NCBI GenBank assembly: GCA_039105265.1
Contig: JAPFFF010000013.1
Span: 62,001-126,000 of the forward strand
Reading direction: 5' to 3'
DNA: 64,000 bases
Source: Tritrichomonas musculus
Lineage: Eukaryota > Parabasalia > Tritrichomonadida > Tritrichomonadidae
The position numbers and the translations under genes are program-made. Positions 9,666 through 20,215 of the stretch are shown piece after piece. The notes below the pieces were generated by a model. It saw nothing but the letters and a program-made list of their open reading frames with translations, did no database searches and was not told the DNA's origin. Position 1 is the stretch's first letter, and each line of letters opens with the position of its first letter.

Positions 9666-10046
9666 TTAATAGTTAATACTTTTAAGTTTTTCTACTATTG
9701 GAAAAATTTTTGATGACAATTGAGCTTCTACTTCATCACTGTTTTTCTTGAATTCATATTCAGCCGCTATAATAAGTGTTTTAGATTTTATGAAAATTAA
9801 TCCACCACCTCCACCATGTGCAACTATAGCATCACTGGCAACTTTGACAATTGTGAATTCTTCATTGCCATAATTAAAATGAGAACCTTCTGTTTGGCAT
9901 TCTTTTAAAAGTCTAGCTATTTTAATCAACTCAGATGTTGAAGCTTTCCAGTCACCTAAATGCCCACAATCAGCACCTTCAAACGAGAGTATCGCAGAAG
10001 AGACAGCACTGTTCTGAAGAGATTGAATATATGATACCCAAGGCAT
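9666..10046 (-). CDS. Profilin
   Basis: From MPWVSYIQSLQ the product is 126 residues, the usual profilin size. It shows the profilin pattern: N-terminal aromatic W-x-x-Y helix, SSAILSFEG core strand, a hydrophobic mid-helix (TSELIKIARLL), then ASDAIVAHGGGGGLIFIKS with the glycine-rich turn, and a C-terminal helix EAQLSSKIFPIVEKLKSINY. Profilin binds G-actin and poly-proline ligands and drives filament assembly in the cytoplasm. An in-frame upstream ATG at 10097 would add MNKKINKICFIFLFRLN; I prefer the internal start because family members begin W/SW right after Met. The upstream ATG follows an AACTTTTTC motif, so a longer form cannot be excluded. Confidence 0.85.
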   Translation of the reverse strand: MPWVSYIQSLQNSAVSSAILSFEGADCGHLGDWKASTSELIKIARLLKECQTEGSHFNYGNEEFTIVKVASDAIVAHGGGGGLIFIKSKTLIIAAEYEFKKNSDEVEAQLSSKIFPIVEKLKSINY

Positions 10047-10634
10047 ATTTAATCGAAATAAAAAAATAAAGCATATTTTATTTATTTTTTTATTCATTTT
10101 GAAAAAGTTGATTTATAAATCTTATCTCCTTTCAATTTTGAATACAAATACAATTTCAAATAAACGAATATTTCAAATGCAAATAATAAAGAAGTGCGGG
10201 GACTAAAATAACGTATTTTGTCTATTTAATATTTTGCTTTTATTTCCTTTAATATTTTATATCTCAATAATTTTATTATATGTTTATTTTAAACTTTTAT
10301 TGTATTATATGAAATACTTATTGTTTTGATTATTTGTTCAAAGGGAAAGAAGTTACATAATGGCCAAAAAACATTAAATATATATAAATATCTTAATGAA
10401 AAAATATTTTTAATTCATAATTATCGTATATTTAACTAATAAATATAATATTAATATTTAATAATTATTTGTATAAAATAAAACAATTTTTTTCATGAAA
10501 AAAAATAAAATTTATAAAAAATTGTATTTTACAACTCATTTTTTGGAATGGTTGTTTAATTCTCAAGGGATAACTATATATCAATTTATAGGATAATTAA
10601 TATATATCACAATAAATATATGAAAATAAAAAAC

Positions 10635-11412
10635 GACTCGTCAGGCGTAGCTGCGTTTTAACCTTTAATTTTTTAAAAAAATTTAAATTTTTGAATGAAA
10701 AAAATAATTGGCATGAATCTTTTTCAAGGATTTTTTTAATATGTCAAAAACTTTTTGACTATTTCCGGTTGGATATTTGACTATTTCCGGTTCATATTGA
10801 ATTTTTTTTTAATTGCTTTTTTTTTCAAGAAGGAAATTAAAGCATGCAAAATATTTTTTGATAAATTATATATTAAAATATGCATTATTCCAACAGTCAT
10901 CTTTTAAATTGCTCGGTTAAAAACAAAGAAAATTCTTTTTTTACTGAGATAAATTAGTTTTAATTTATAATAAAAATACAAAGATTACAACATATTCATT
11001 AATTTCTCCCAACAATCTCTTATTTAAACCAATTATGGTAAATAAATAAATCATCAGCGCATATCTTAAGGCATTTTTAAAAGATTTCATTGAGAATATT
11101 TAATATCAGATTTTATCAATTCATGTTTTCAAGAGTAGAAAAAGTTTCAAAAGATAAATCATATTATATTATGCAAAAATCATTCTTCATTTTACACATT
11201 TATCATTTAATTCATAGAAATTTAAAATGATATTATTACAAGATCGATTGAATTAATTTTTTTATTAAACATTTTCATATAATAAAGATGCATTTAATAT
11301 TTTATGACTTTTTTTATGCAAAAACATGAAAAATATTTGATGAATTTTTTTTATAAATTTCAATGGTTTACGAAAATTAATAAAAATACTCATAAAACTC
11401 CACCTGACGAGC
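10635..11412. mobile_element. Inverted-repeat element bounded by CTCGTCAGG
   Basis: GACTCGTCAGGCG at 10635 faces CACCTGACGAGC ending at 11412; read inward both give RCTCGTCAGGYG followed by a GTTTTA-like stretch. The ~780-bp interior is AT-rich, has no coding frame, and contains a 17-bp direct repeat of TTTGACTATTTCCGGTT near 10757-10795. A clear target-site duplication was not found, so the family is unassigned. Confidence 0.45.
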
Positions 11413-11697
11413 AAAACTCTTTCATTAAATATTTTTTATATAATATGGAATATACTTAATAAAATATATTAATATAAAGAATTTTTAAAAAAATTTTTAG
11501 TACCCGTACCTCTAATAATAATGAAATTTACTATGTTTTTGCCCTTTTGATTGTTTTTATAAACAAGTCACATATAATTTCATTTATCTTACTTTCTTTA
11601 TTTAATTTGAGCTTGAAGATTAGGATAAGTTCATAAGAATTCTTTTTTTTTTTTGCATCAACTTTATTTAGATTATTCATTTATCTTGATTTTCATC

Positions 11698-11734
<37 letters not shown>

Positions 11735-11949
11735 ACCTTTTGATTATTCAGTTAATGGGATACTTTTTATATACAAAAAGAAAAACATAATTGAAGAGGT
11801 TTTCAAAGCTGATGGCTGCCAGCTAAAGTTATACGTTATTTGCAAAAATAATATAAATAAAAAAGATTTAATATTTATGTAAAAAATTTTTATTTATTAG
11901 TCTTTATTTGATTGGATAAAGAACGTATGTAAAACATTGTTTGAAATTT
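11413..11949. other. AT-rich intergenic, long A tract
   Basis: Non-coding, with a ~31-base A run ending at 11730. No gene supported. Confidence 0.4.
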
Positions 11950-12545
11950 AATTAAAAGAAATGATGGAATTGTATTAAAAATTGTTGGGACTCCATGAAA
12001 TTTTCATTGAAATGAAATTAAACATTTGAATTAACTTGATAAAACAATTACTAGAATTCTATTAAATATTCATCAGAATTGCATGCAATATTGTATTGAA
12101 ATGAAATTAAATATCTGATAAAATTGGATTAAATCTTTGCTGGAATGTTATTTGACATTTGATGGAATTGAATAAAACATTTGTTGAAATTCTATCAAAT
12201 TTTTGTTGAAATTGCATTAAATATTTGTTGGAATTTGATAAAATATTTTTTGTAATTGCATTAAATATTTGTTGAAATTAGATTAAATATTTGTTGGAAT
12301 TTGATAAAATATTTTTTGTAATTGCATTAAATATTTGTTGAAATTGCATTAAATATTTGTTGAAATTGGATAAAACATTTGTTGAAATTCTATCAAATTT
12401 TTGTTGAAATTGCATTAAATATTTGTTGGAATTTGATAAAATATTTGTTGGAATTTGATAAAATGTTTGTTGGAATTTGATAAAATATTAGTTGGAATAG
12501 AATAAAATATTTGTTGAAATCCAATAAAAAACTAGGAGAAATTCC
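11950..12545. repeat. 22-bp minisatellite
   Basis: Tandem copies of a 22-bp unit close to ATTAAATATTTGTTGAAATT plus GC, alternating with a GGAATTTGATAAAATATTTG variant; about 25 copies, more diverged at the 11950 end. Since 22 is not a multiple of 3 the array reads in all frames in turn. It overlaps the 3' end of the BTB-like gene at 12393-13403. Confidence 0.75.
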
Positions 12546-13403
12546 ATAAAATATCATTTCAGATTGGATTAAAACCAAAACAATTAAAATTGATTGGTAT
12601 GTTTGGCTTGGCTTTGCTTGTTGCATTTGCTTGTATCTTGTTTTTTGAATGTTTGATTTCTGATCAACTATTTGCTTGATTTCTTGCTTCAATCTTTGCG
12701 AGATCGATCTCCATGTTTCGTTAGTCAAATATTGATAATCAAAAATATCTAGAAATTCAATTATTTTATTTCTATTGACATTTTCAAACAAAACGTATTC
12801 AAAAAGTGGTGAATACTTTGTATCTTGGATGTATAAATGACAAATGAATGACAAAAGTTGATTTTCATCTTTAATCTGAAGATTTTGATTTTTAATAATT
12901 CGTTCTAATGAACTGATATCAAATGACATCAACTTTTCTTCTTGTTTATCTAAAATTTCACCCAAATTGCTCGAAATAAGGTCAATTTCATGGTCAATTG
13001 TTTCTGTGTAAAAAATGCTCGATTTTGAATGCTTTTGATAAAGGTCAATTACATTGTCTATCGTGATTTTGGATGGCTGGATTTTGATTTGAATCGAGTC
13101 ATTTCCTAAAATTTCAACCACTTCTGAGATGAAGTCAATGTCTTCTTCAAAAAGTGGATTTACTTCAAAATTGACAAGTTTCAAAATTTTGGAAAAATCG
13201 CCTTTATTCTCGGTGTCGATGATGAATGAATTGGCTGTTGGATCTGATTTATGAATTTGGCAAATTTTTGGTGATAATAGATCAGAGATAATTTGTGTCG
13301 TTTTATATACTTTTTCATTGACGATAAAGCTAAATTCATTGTATGCACCTAACGGAACATTTAAGATGCTGCTAATTTTTAACTGGATATTATCAGAATT
13401 CAT
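12393..13403 (-). CDS. BTB-like domain protein, C-terminus in minisatellite
   Basis: A 336-residue product. Residues ~20-75 (EFSFIVNEKVYKTTQIISDL, then LSPKICQIHKSDPTANSFII) match the BTB-like N-terminal domain also seen at 54580-56589 (FISPYVSQIHQSDPT). A helical region follows (FDISSLERIIKNQNL, LLSFICHLY), like the BACK-type part of these proteins. Relatives normally continue into RCC1, LRR or ankyrin repeats. Here the last ~70 residues (from about KPSQTYQSI) are encoded by the 22-bp minisatellite and read as FQQIFNAIS-like filler, so the original C-terminus was lost. It may be a truncated gene or an expressed short form. Confidence 0.65.
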   Translation of the reverse strand: MNSDNIQLKISSILNVPLGAYNEFSFIVNEKVYKTTQIISDLLSPKICQIHKSDPTANSFIIDTENKGDFSKILKLVNFEVNPLFEEDIDFISEVVEILGNDSIQIKIQPSKITIDNVIDLYQKHSKSSIFYTETIDHEIDLISSNLGEILDKQEEKLMSFDISSLERIIKNQNLQIKDENQLLSFICHLYIQDTKYSPLFEYVLFENVNRNKIIEFLDIFDYQYLTNETWRSISQRLKQEIKQIVDQKSNIQKTRYKQMQQAKPSQTYQSILIVLVLIQSEMIFYGISPSFLLDFNKYFILFQLIFYQIPTNILSNSNKYFIKFQQIFNAISTKI

Positions 13404-13830
13404 TAAATTAAATACTTTTTTATATCACATTTCATTTATTTAAAATATGTAAAAAAATTGGCCTAATTTGATGGCAAAAAGTTAAAAAGTAAAATTTTAA
13501 TTTTATTTATCCATTTTAAATAAATTCACCGTTACAGGTAACATTTATATCCTAGTTATGCAATATGAACAAATGGTAAAGAATATAAAACAATTGTTCT
13601 TGTTAAAAGCAAAATTAAATAAAAGAATTTTTGTTTAGAAAATAAAATTAGTTGAAAATATATTTTTAGTCATTTTAAAGCCAATATTTTGATGACTTCC
13701 TATTTTAAAACTAACTAAAAGCCCCAATAAGTCTATTTTAATAAATGCTTTATATATAAAAATTTTTCAGATTTTATTTGGTCAATACTATTAAAATATT
13801 ATTGAAAAAGTTTGATTGTTTTTTATATAA
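13404..13830. other. Divergent intergenic region
   Basis: 427-bp spacer between divergent starts. A GAAAAAGTT motif lies at about 13804, 27 nt before the plus-strand ATG. No gene seen. Confidence 0.4.
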
Positions 13831-14640
13831 ATGAACTTAAAAGAAAAAATATTAAACCAAGCTCAAATAGCATTAGACTCAAAAAATGCTTTCCTACTTT
13901 TTGCTCCCCAAACTGAAGCCGTTATTGATAATGGATTTAAATTTATAATTCGATTTTATGATTCTTCGCTTAGAGATATTCTCTCGAAAAACCCAAAAAG
14001 ACCAAATCCTCTTACTCCACCATTTGATACAGATATTCATGTTTGTGACCTGAAAGACGGTGCAAGCCATCATGTTTTAATCAATAAATTTATGCAATGT
14101 AAAGGACATATTGTTATCTCATCCATCAAAAAAAGCGCAATGCAAGGAGATAATCTCGATATATCCGATTTTAATGCATTTGAACAAGTTTTTGAAAGTT
14201 TTAATTACGAGGGAATTCTCTATTACAATTCAGGCTCCAATTCAGGATGTACCCAACCACATAAACACATTCAATACACACCAATCGGCGAATGCCCAAT
14301 CCTTGAAGCAATGATAGCTAATAAGAATTTGCCTTTTTATTATCACATCAAAAAAATAGACGGCCAAATAACTTCAGAAAAAATGATGAAAGTTTATGAA
14401 GAGCTTCTTGAAGAATCCAAAAAAGATCCTCCACATGATTCATATAATTTTATTATTATAAAGGGATATGCTTTTTATGTTCCAAGAAAGAAGTCGAAAT
14501 TTCGGTGCGGGACTCTATTAAATTCGATTGCTGTTTCTGGAAATATTCCTGTTTGGAATTGGAGTGATCAATCCCTTAAAGAGAAGCCATTATCAGCACT
14601 AGAGGAAGTTTGTATACCAACTGTTGCAACTATTGAATGA
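13831..14640 (+). CDS. Ap4A phosphorylase / ATP adenylyltransferase-like
   Basis: A 269-residue protein resembling the yeast APA1/APA2 family, which cleave diadenosine tetraphosphate with phosphate to ADP and ATP. The mark is the HIT-like site: SGCTQPHKHIQYTP at residues ~138-151, with the His-x-His nucleophile motif. The upstream block HVLINKFMQCKGHIVISS and the C-terminal block YNFIIIKGYAFYVPR also match the family pattern. Length is slightly below the fungal ~320 residues. It would act in the cytosol in nucleotide metabolism or stress signalling. Sugar-1-phosphate uridylyltransferase-type HIT enzymes are the alternative, but TQPHKHIQ and the C-terminal layout favour Ap4A phosphorylase. Confidence 0.8.
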   Translation: MNLKEKILNQAQIALDSKNAFLLFAPQTEAVIDNGFKFIIRFYDSSLRDILSKNPKRPNPLTPPFDTDIHVCDLKDGASHHVLINKFMQCKGHIVISSIKKSAMQGDNLDISDFNAFEQVFESFNYEGILYYNSGSNSGCTQPHKHIQYTPIGECPILEAMIANKNLPFYYHIKKIDGQITSEKMMKVYEELLEESKKDPPHDSYNFIIIKGYAFYVPRKKSKFRCGTLLNSIAVSGNIPVWNWSDQSLKEKPLSALEEVCIPTVATIE

Positions 14641-15008
14641 TTTACATTATGATTTCGTAATTGGAACCATACTTAAATTTAAAGGGATTTTAATATCTTG
14701 TTTTATTTAATTTTGTTTATAATAAAAGACTTGCTTTAATCTGATCTAAGATTTTAAAGTTTAGATGCAAATATTGATGAAAAAATATCTCATCAGTATC
14801 AGTGTTTTAAGAAAATAGTAATAGTATGCTAACAGGATATTTGAATGGCAATTAGAATGTGAAATTAATTTTCATTTTGTATTTTAATTTTTTGAATTAT
14901 AATCTTCAATCAAAACTTCATTATTACAGTAATAGTTTCATATTTCAACCAGTACTATATTAAAATTTGCTGATTCACGTGTATGTTTTAGGTTTCTCTA
15001 AATGCTAT

Positions 15009-15125
15009 ATGGAATTCCATAGGTTTGATCATCATATTAAAGAAATATCTATTGATCTTACATATTCAATTCTCAATAAAAAAGAAGTTTTTGTAAAGCC
15101 TGAATTAAAATTGACCGATGATTAA
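15009..15125 (+). pseudogene. Short protein-like frame, unrecognised
   Basis: MEFHRFDHHIKEISIDLTYS followed by LNKKEVFVKPELKLTDD and a stop. It is too short and lacks a recognisable leader; it may be a leftover of the broken locus just downstream. The rest of 14641-15335 is AT-rich and shows two TGGTAACG repeats near 15200-15230. Confidence 0.2.
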
Positions 15126-15335
15126 TCATAGAGAATCTGAAGACTCGTAAATAAACGTGGTTGTTTTTAGCAACTGTAGGAGATTACAGTAGTGTTTTTA
15201 ATATGGTAACGGTATTTAAAGTGGTAACGCCTTTTTTTTAGAAAAAAAAAATTAAAAATACAAAATTTAATTTTTTTCAACATAAAACAGAGTTTATTTA
15301 AATTAAATTATATAATAATATTTACCATTATTTAT

Positions 15336-15974
15336 ATGATATTAATCACAAGGTTGTGTATCTATCTGTCTCAAATCACAAGGTTGTGTAAAAAAGATGA
15401 AGTCAATCCTATTCCAACAAGCGAAACTTCATCTTCTTTAAAGCCTGTTTTAACTTGTACATCGGTTCATTATCATGATACAGATCATCTTATTTATCAA
15501 TGTTTTTCAACAGTTGAACCAATTTTGGAATCTAATTCATTTTCATTAAAAGGTCAATCTGTTATTCAAGATCATGATGGAAATGCTGGTAATGGAATTA
15601 TTATTGGAAGTGTTATTATTCGTAATGGAAACAATAATGGAATTTTGTTTGGTGATTTTGATTCTAAAACAATTGGAGACAATGGTCTAGTTTTTCTAGG
15701 TGATGAAACAAAAGGCATCAATTATGATAATTATGAATTGGGGGTGCTTTGTTAATGGCTATGAACTATCTTATGGTGAAGATGTTGATCACCATGGTTA
15801 AAAAATCGAAATATCAGCTGCTTTTAGTGAAAAAAGCTTGTCATTAAAGATGGAAAAGTATATGCAAACTTAAATTTAAAATCGTTTTTAGCAGCTAGTG
15901 ACAATAATCAATTTGACACTCCTCATAACAATGTTACTGGTTTTGTTATTGCTATTAGCAAATCCCAAGAGTAA
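15336..15974 (+). pseudogene. Frameshifted gene of unknown family
   Basis: The first frame gives ESNSFSLKGQSVIQDHDGNA, then GNGIIIGSVIIRNGNNNGIL, and breaks at a G run near 15741. The protein resumes in another frame as GCFVNGYELSYGEDVDHHG, hits a stop near 15800, continues as KIEISAAFSEKSL, and shifts again near 15840 to VIKDGKVYANLNLKSFLA with a stop at 15972-15974. Two frameshifts and one nonsense codon make this a pseudogene. The Gly/Asn-rich strand pattern suggests a beta-structured protein, but I do not recognise the family. A 17-bp repeat AATCACAAGGTTGTGTA (15344 and 15374) flanks the apparent start. Confidence 0.6.
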
Positions 15975-16447
15975 ATTGAATTTACAATAAAAATGCTAAT
16001 TTCTAATTAATAAAGTAACAAATAAATAATATTATGTAAAGTAAAATTTTTTATATACAAATCTTGCTTTAAATATACCAAATACTAAAAAATAATTTTC
16101 TTTTTGTTAAAGTTTTTTTATTCATAATTTGAAAATTATATCGAAAAAGGCATGACTCCCCCACTCAAGGTTTTTTAGGTGGCGTGATCATCCCCCATTT
16201 TATACGCCAATTCAAAAATTGAGAACATTCTTCAGAAATCCTCAGAAAAAATAATGGCCTATGCCACGCCAATTGATTTTAATAATTTTTTATTTTTTCT
16301 TTCAATTAAATATATAGTAAAATAACACAAATAATAATTGATTAAAAAACAAAAATAACTTTTTAAATAAAGAAAAATTTCCAAAAATTATTAAAAAATA
16401 CGTATTTATTTAATATCAATTTCAAAATAACCAAACATGTTCAAAAA
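15975..16447. other. Intergenic with GC-rich patch
   Basis: AT-rich except 16150-16275, where GGCATGACTCCCCCA and GGCGTGATCATCCCCCA form an imperfect direct repeat, followed by ATACGCCAATT and CCACGCCAATT. It may be the relic of a mobile element; no termini identified. Confidence 0.3.
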
Positions 16448-17236
16448 GTGACTCGTCAGTTCGTCGACGTTTCGCCCGAAGTATTGACTGTTTTCAGTGC
16501 AATTTTGTCCGTTGATGGAAACATTTCTGATCTCTTTTCGCATTTGATGCCGCGTATTTATGAACTACTTGACACGCGTGACTCATTTTCATTGCCAATA
16601 CTTCGAATGTTTCCACGTGTTGCCGTCAAGATACCTTCGAATACTGAGAACATAATTGACAGATCAATTCATTTTGTCCTTTCTCCTTCAATTTCGCTTC
16701 AATGCGCAGCACTTGACGCGATTATTGCAGCCATTCCGCTCTTCAAGGACCAAGAGAAGCTTCTTCCAATGATTCATCAAATGTGGGCGCCAATGGTCCT
16801 CATCATGAGATCGTCAGCTGACTGTAGCAATGCTGCTGCACGAAGAGCTGTTGTTGTTTGTGAGACGGCTTTACTTGCTGATCGTTCATTCGTTCGTAAC
16901 AGAATTCGCGATCTTCTTCCTCTTTTCAGTCAGTTGATTGAAGGGAATTTGACACTCCTCGAAAATAATCCAGATCACAGACAGGCTTATGAAATGATAA
17001 ACGCATTGCTCAGCATTATACAAACTTCATTGGAAGGACCTGATGTCGTGTTTGACTGCCTCGAATTGGAAGTGTTCAGCTCTCTTTTGCTATTTTTCAG
17101 GGCAAATACAAAGGCTGAATTTTCTCAGAAAGCTGTCAAATGTTTGAGACTGCTCTATGATTATTCGAAGACATTCGTGTGGGTCCTCATGATGGAAGTT
17201 GCTCAGAAGTATCCAGAATTCGCAAATTCAATATAA
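16448..17236 (+). pseudogene. TTI1-like HEAT-repeat fragment lacking its 5' end
   Basis: 262 residues of all-helical HEAT-type sequence (FVDVSPEVLTVFSAILS; KLLPMIHQMWAPMVLIM; RRAVVVCETALLADRSF) that recall the C-terminal region of TTI1, the TEL2-interacting protein of the TTT complex that matures PIKK kinases. No ATG opens this frame: the nearest, at 16437, runs into a stop after four codons, and the coding signal begins abruptly around the GTG at 16448. Base composition is much more GC-rich than the flanks. Together this suggests a 3' fragment of a conserved gene pasted here, not a complete gene. An importin/exportin-type HEAT protein is an alternative. The stop overlaps TAAA. Confidence 0.5.
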
Positions 17237-17548
17237 AGAAGACACACTATTTTAGTGACAATATTCCAAGAGATGTCAGCATTTTTGTTGGAAAACTTTT
17301 GTAGATATTTTGAAGTTTTTTTATTTAATTAAATAAATATTATTTTGTATTAATATCTTCATGAAAAATTTTATTTTTTAATCTGAAACTTTGTTACAGA
17401 AAAGAGCAAAATAAAAAGTTATCAATAAAACATTTAAGGCATGATTTTGGTGAATTAAAACAAATCTTATTTTAATCATTTTTTTTTAAATTCAGATTTA
17501 CTTAAATCAATTTCAATAAAATAAATATTTAGGTTTTTTTTTTGTTGA

Positions 17549-17737
17549 AAAGTTGAAAAGCAAGCGGTTTTTGATTCTCAAAGTTTGATCAATGAAATTA
17601 AAGATGAAATTCATGGAATTTTCCAAGATTTGAAGCCTGATGAAGTTGAAAAAATGGCAGAAAAGCTTAGATTAATTACTGAAAGGAAAGCAATGAAACT
17701 GTTTGAATCTTCAGTTAATGAAAAACCAGAAAATTAA
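17549..17737 (+). pseudogene. C-terminal fragment of an unknown gene
   Basis: Open frame without ATG at its head, encoding EKQAVFDSQSLINEIKDEIH, then GIFQDLKPDEVEKMAEKLRL and a stop at 17735-17737. Charged, helical and protein-like, but preceded by a T run and a stop codon. Probably a gene end carried along with other debris. Confidence 0.3.
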
Positions 17738-17847
17738 ATTGATTAAAACTCAATTAATATTTATTTATTTACTTTTTTATTCATTAAAAAAAATGGAATC
17801 AATGTTTATATCGAGGAAACCAATTGATTATGCTACGAATAATAAAA

Positions 17848-20034
17848 TTATTTACTCAATAAATGTCGTATTTCCAAGTTTGGTTTTTCTCTAGCCAATT
17901 CTAGCGCTGTTATTTCGTGAACTCTTTTTTCATAATTAATTGTTTCAGTAGTTTTTGATACATAGTTAAGAACAATATTTGGTTGCTCTATTAAAAGTTG
18001 CACAATTTCAAGATTTTGATTTTCAACAGCCAAGTATAAAGGTACTTTCTCTTGTACTATTTCACCCTTTACTTCATGATTAAAAAGATATTCTTTCAAT
18101 CCAAAGTTGACATCAATGTTAGGTTGTGTTAATAAAAATTCAATCACATTTATATTACCATTTTCAATAGCATAAAATAACGAAGATAATTCTCTTGTTT
18201 TTAAACTCCTACAATAACAAATACATCCTCCACTTTTGCGTATTTCTGACTTGGATTTCATGTTTATATCAATTGTGGGATTGGATAACAATAATTTTAT
18301 TATTTCAATATAACCTTTTTCTATAGCTAAATGCAATAATATTTTTTCATTTTTTTTTAAATAACAAGTATTTGCTGTTGAAAATACATCTTCATACATT
18401 GTTGTTTTAATAAGTGCACTATTAACATCAAATGTTTTATTTTTTAGTAATAATTGAACAACTTCAGAATATCCACTTTCAACTGCTTCGTGTAATACTG
18501 TTCTTTCTTCTTTAATAGGTAAATAATAATTATCAAATGTTTGATATTTTTTTTTGTACAATTTAGTAGATTTAATATTTACATCAATTTTTTTAATATT
18601 CAATAAAAGTTTAATTATATCAATATTTCTTTTTCTTGCAGCAACATTTAAAATTGTTGAAGTTTCGACATCATATTTGTATTTAGTATAATTTCTCGTC
18701 ATTTTCTGAAGATATAAATAATAATCTTCTTTTCTTTCGTAGTCATAGAGGTCTTGATCTATATCATTATTTTTAATTGCTATATAATCAATAACATCAT
18801 TATTTGGCTGAACAACAGGCTTGTAAACAGTATATAGATAATTTATATCTATTGCATTTTTGGATAAATTAAAGATAAATTTTTTTACAATAGTTTTACA
18901 ATTAAGGACAAACTCCAAAATTAAATAGTAATCATATTTAGATAAATAATATGGAATATTCAATTGTTGATTAAATTTACAAGAGTTAATCAATGAATTT
19001 ACCATATCATTAGTCAAAAATTGGAAATTATAATATTTAAGTGCTTTTCTATATAAATAAAAATCATATATTTTTTCTTCGTCACAAAAATTGGTTCTGA
19101 AATAATCAGTTATTTCATTATGATGACATTTAATTGATTCAACTATAAGATATTGATAAGATCTATGAATTGTATTAATTTTATTTTCTTCAAGGAAATA
19201 AATTATTTCTGCATTTCGTCCATGAATTGCAAATGGCCAAATTGAACTATTTAAGGTTACATTTTGTTGATTCAAATAATTCGTTATTTGAATTGAACCA
19301 CAAAAGATAGAATATTGTATTAGTGTTGGATTTTTATTTATTAAAAATAAATTGGTCTCATATATTGATGGTCCGATTGTTGAATTTGGTGAAATATTAT
19401 TTTTTTCTTTATAAGTAATGAAATCAACAACCAAGTCTTTTTGAATAAGATAGCAAAAGTAATGATCATTTTCACCAATATCCCTTTTTTTGTTAAATTC
19501 TTCAATTGAAGTTTGGTCTTTTAATTCTTGGATTTCATTTCTAATTGAATTTTTTCTTCCTTCGTCCATAAATTGTTCAAACTCGGGGAAAAAATATTCA
19601 ATATATTTTCCTTCAATGAATTTTGGATTATTAATAAAAATAGAATAAATTTCTTCGGTTGGGATGATAACTTTTGAATTAAATAGAAATAGAAGTAATC
19701 GTTTGTTTTTTTGAAAAATATTGAAAATTTCAAAATTTGTGAAGTTATTTTGGATTTTGCCTTGTAAATTTATTTTTTTTAGTATCGACTCAATTATTGT
19801 GAAAAAATGCTTCGAGCGATGGCAATTGTTTGAGATTGATGCAATAAGATATAAAAATGATTTTAATTCATATTTGTTTTCTAAAAAGTTCTGATCTTGT
19901 AGATAATTATTGAATGAAATAAGATTTTCATTAAGTTCATCTTGTTTTTCCATTAATATGTGAAATTTTTCTTCAATATTTCTCAGTTTACTGAAATAAA
20001 CCACAGGTATTTTTTCCATATAAATAGATGACAT
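17848..20034 (-). CDS. DUF3447 and ankyrin-repeat protein
   Basis: A 728-residue protein. Residues ~1-180 are helical, ~185-350 form DUF3447 (GENDHYFCYLIQKDLVVDFI, NPTLIQYSIFCGSIQITNYL, FAIHGRNAEIIYFLE, SIKCHHNEITDYF), and ~470-728 hold ankyrin repeats (NVAARKRNIDIIKLLLNIKK, TVLHEAVESGYSEVVQLLL, LLHLAIEKGYIEIIKLLLSN, LYLAVENQNLEIVQLLIEQ). Ankyrin repeats mediate protein binding; the partner is unknown. Several inter-repeat loops are unusually long (15-25 residues). It is paralogous to the genes at 6684, 28570 and 45770. The frame is intact and the ATG at 20034 is the first Met; a second lies six codons on. Confidence 0.87.
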   Translation of the reverse strand: MSSIYMEKIPVVYFSKLRNIEEKFHILMEKQDELNENLISFNNYLQDQNFLENKYELKSFLYLIASISNNCHRSKHFFTIIESILKKINLQGKIQNNFTNFEIFNIFQKNKRLLLFLFNSKVIIPTEEIYSIFINNPKFIEGKYIEYFFPEFEQFMDEGRKNSIRNEIQELKDQTSIEEFNKKRDIGENDHYFCYLIQKDLVVDFITYKEKNNISPNSTIGPSIYETNLFLINKNPTLIQYSIFCGSIQITNYLNQQNVTLNSSIWPFAIHGRNAEIIYFLEENKINTIHRSYQYLIVESIKCHHNEITDYFRTNFCDEEKIYDFYLYRKALKYYNFQFLTNDMVNSLINSCKFNQQLNIPYYLSKYDYYLILEFVLNCKTIVKKFIFNLSKNAIDINYLYTVYKPVVQPNNDVIDYIAIKNNDIDQDLYDYERKEDYYLYLQKMTRNYTKYKYDVETSTILNVAARKRNIDIIKLLLNIKKIDVNIKSTKLYKKKYQTFDNYYLPIKEERTVLHEAVESGYSEVVQLLLKNKTFDVNSALIKTTMYEDVFSTANTCYLKKNEKILLHLAIEKGYIEIIKLLLSNPTIDINMKSKSEIRKSGGCICYCRSLKTRELSSLFYAIENGNINVIEFLLTQPNIDVNFGLKEYLFNHEVKGEIVQEKVPLYLAVENQNLEIVQLLIEQPNIVLNYVSKTTETINYEKRVHEITALELAREKPNLEIRHLLSK

Positions 20035-20215
20035 ATATTAAAAATGAATTCATTAAAATATTATGTATGTTTTCACAATTTATGGAAAAAAGTTTGAAAA
20101 TCTGCCCAATAATTTGAGTGGAAATTCATTAATATATGCTCAATAATTTGAGAGATTTTTTTTTTTCCAAAACCTTTCAATTGATTATTTTTTTGAAAGG
20201 ATTTGAAAGGGATTT

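Noticed and set aside
12010-12545. CRISPR-like array
   Set aside because: Units are contiguous 22-bp repeats with no unique spacers, in a eukaryotic genome; it is a minisatellite.
16150-16275. GC-rich patch as an RNA gene
   Set aside because: Direct rather than inverted repeats, no cloverleaf or closing stem, no T-tract terminator at the right place.
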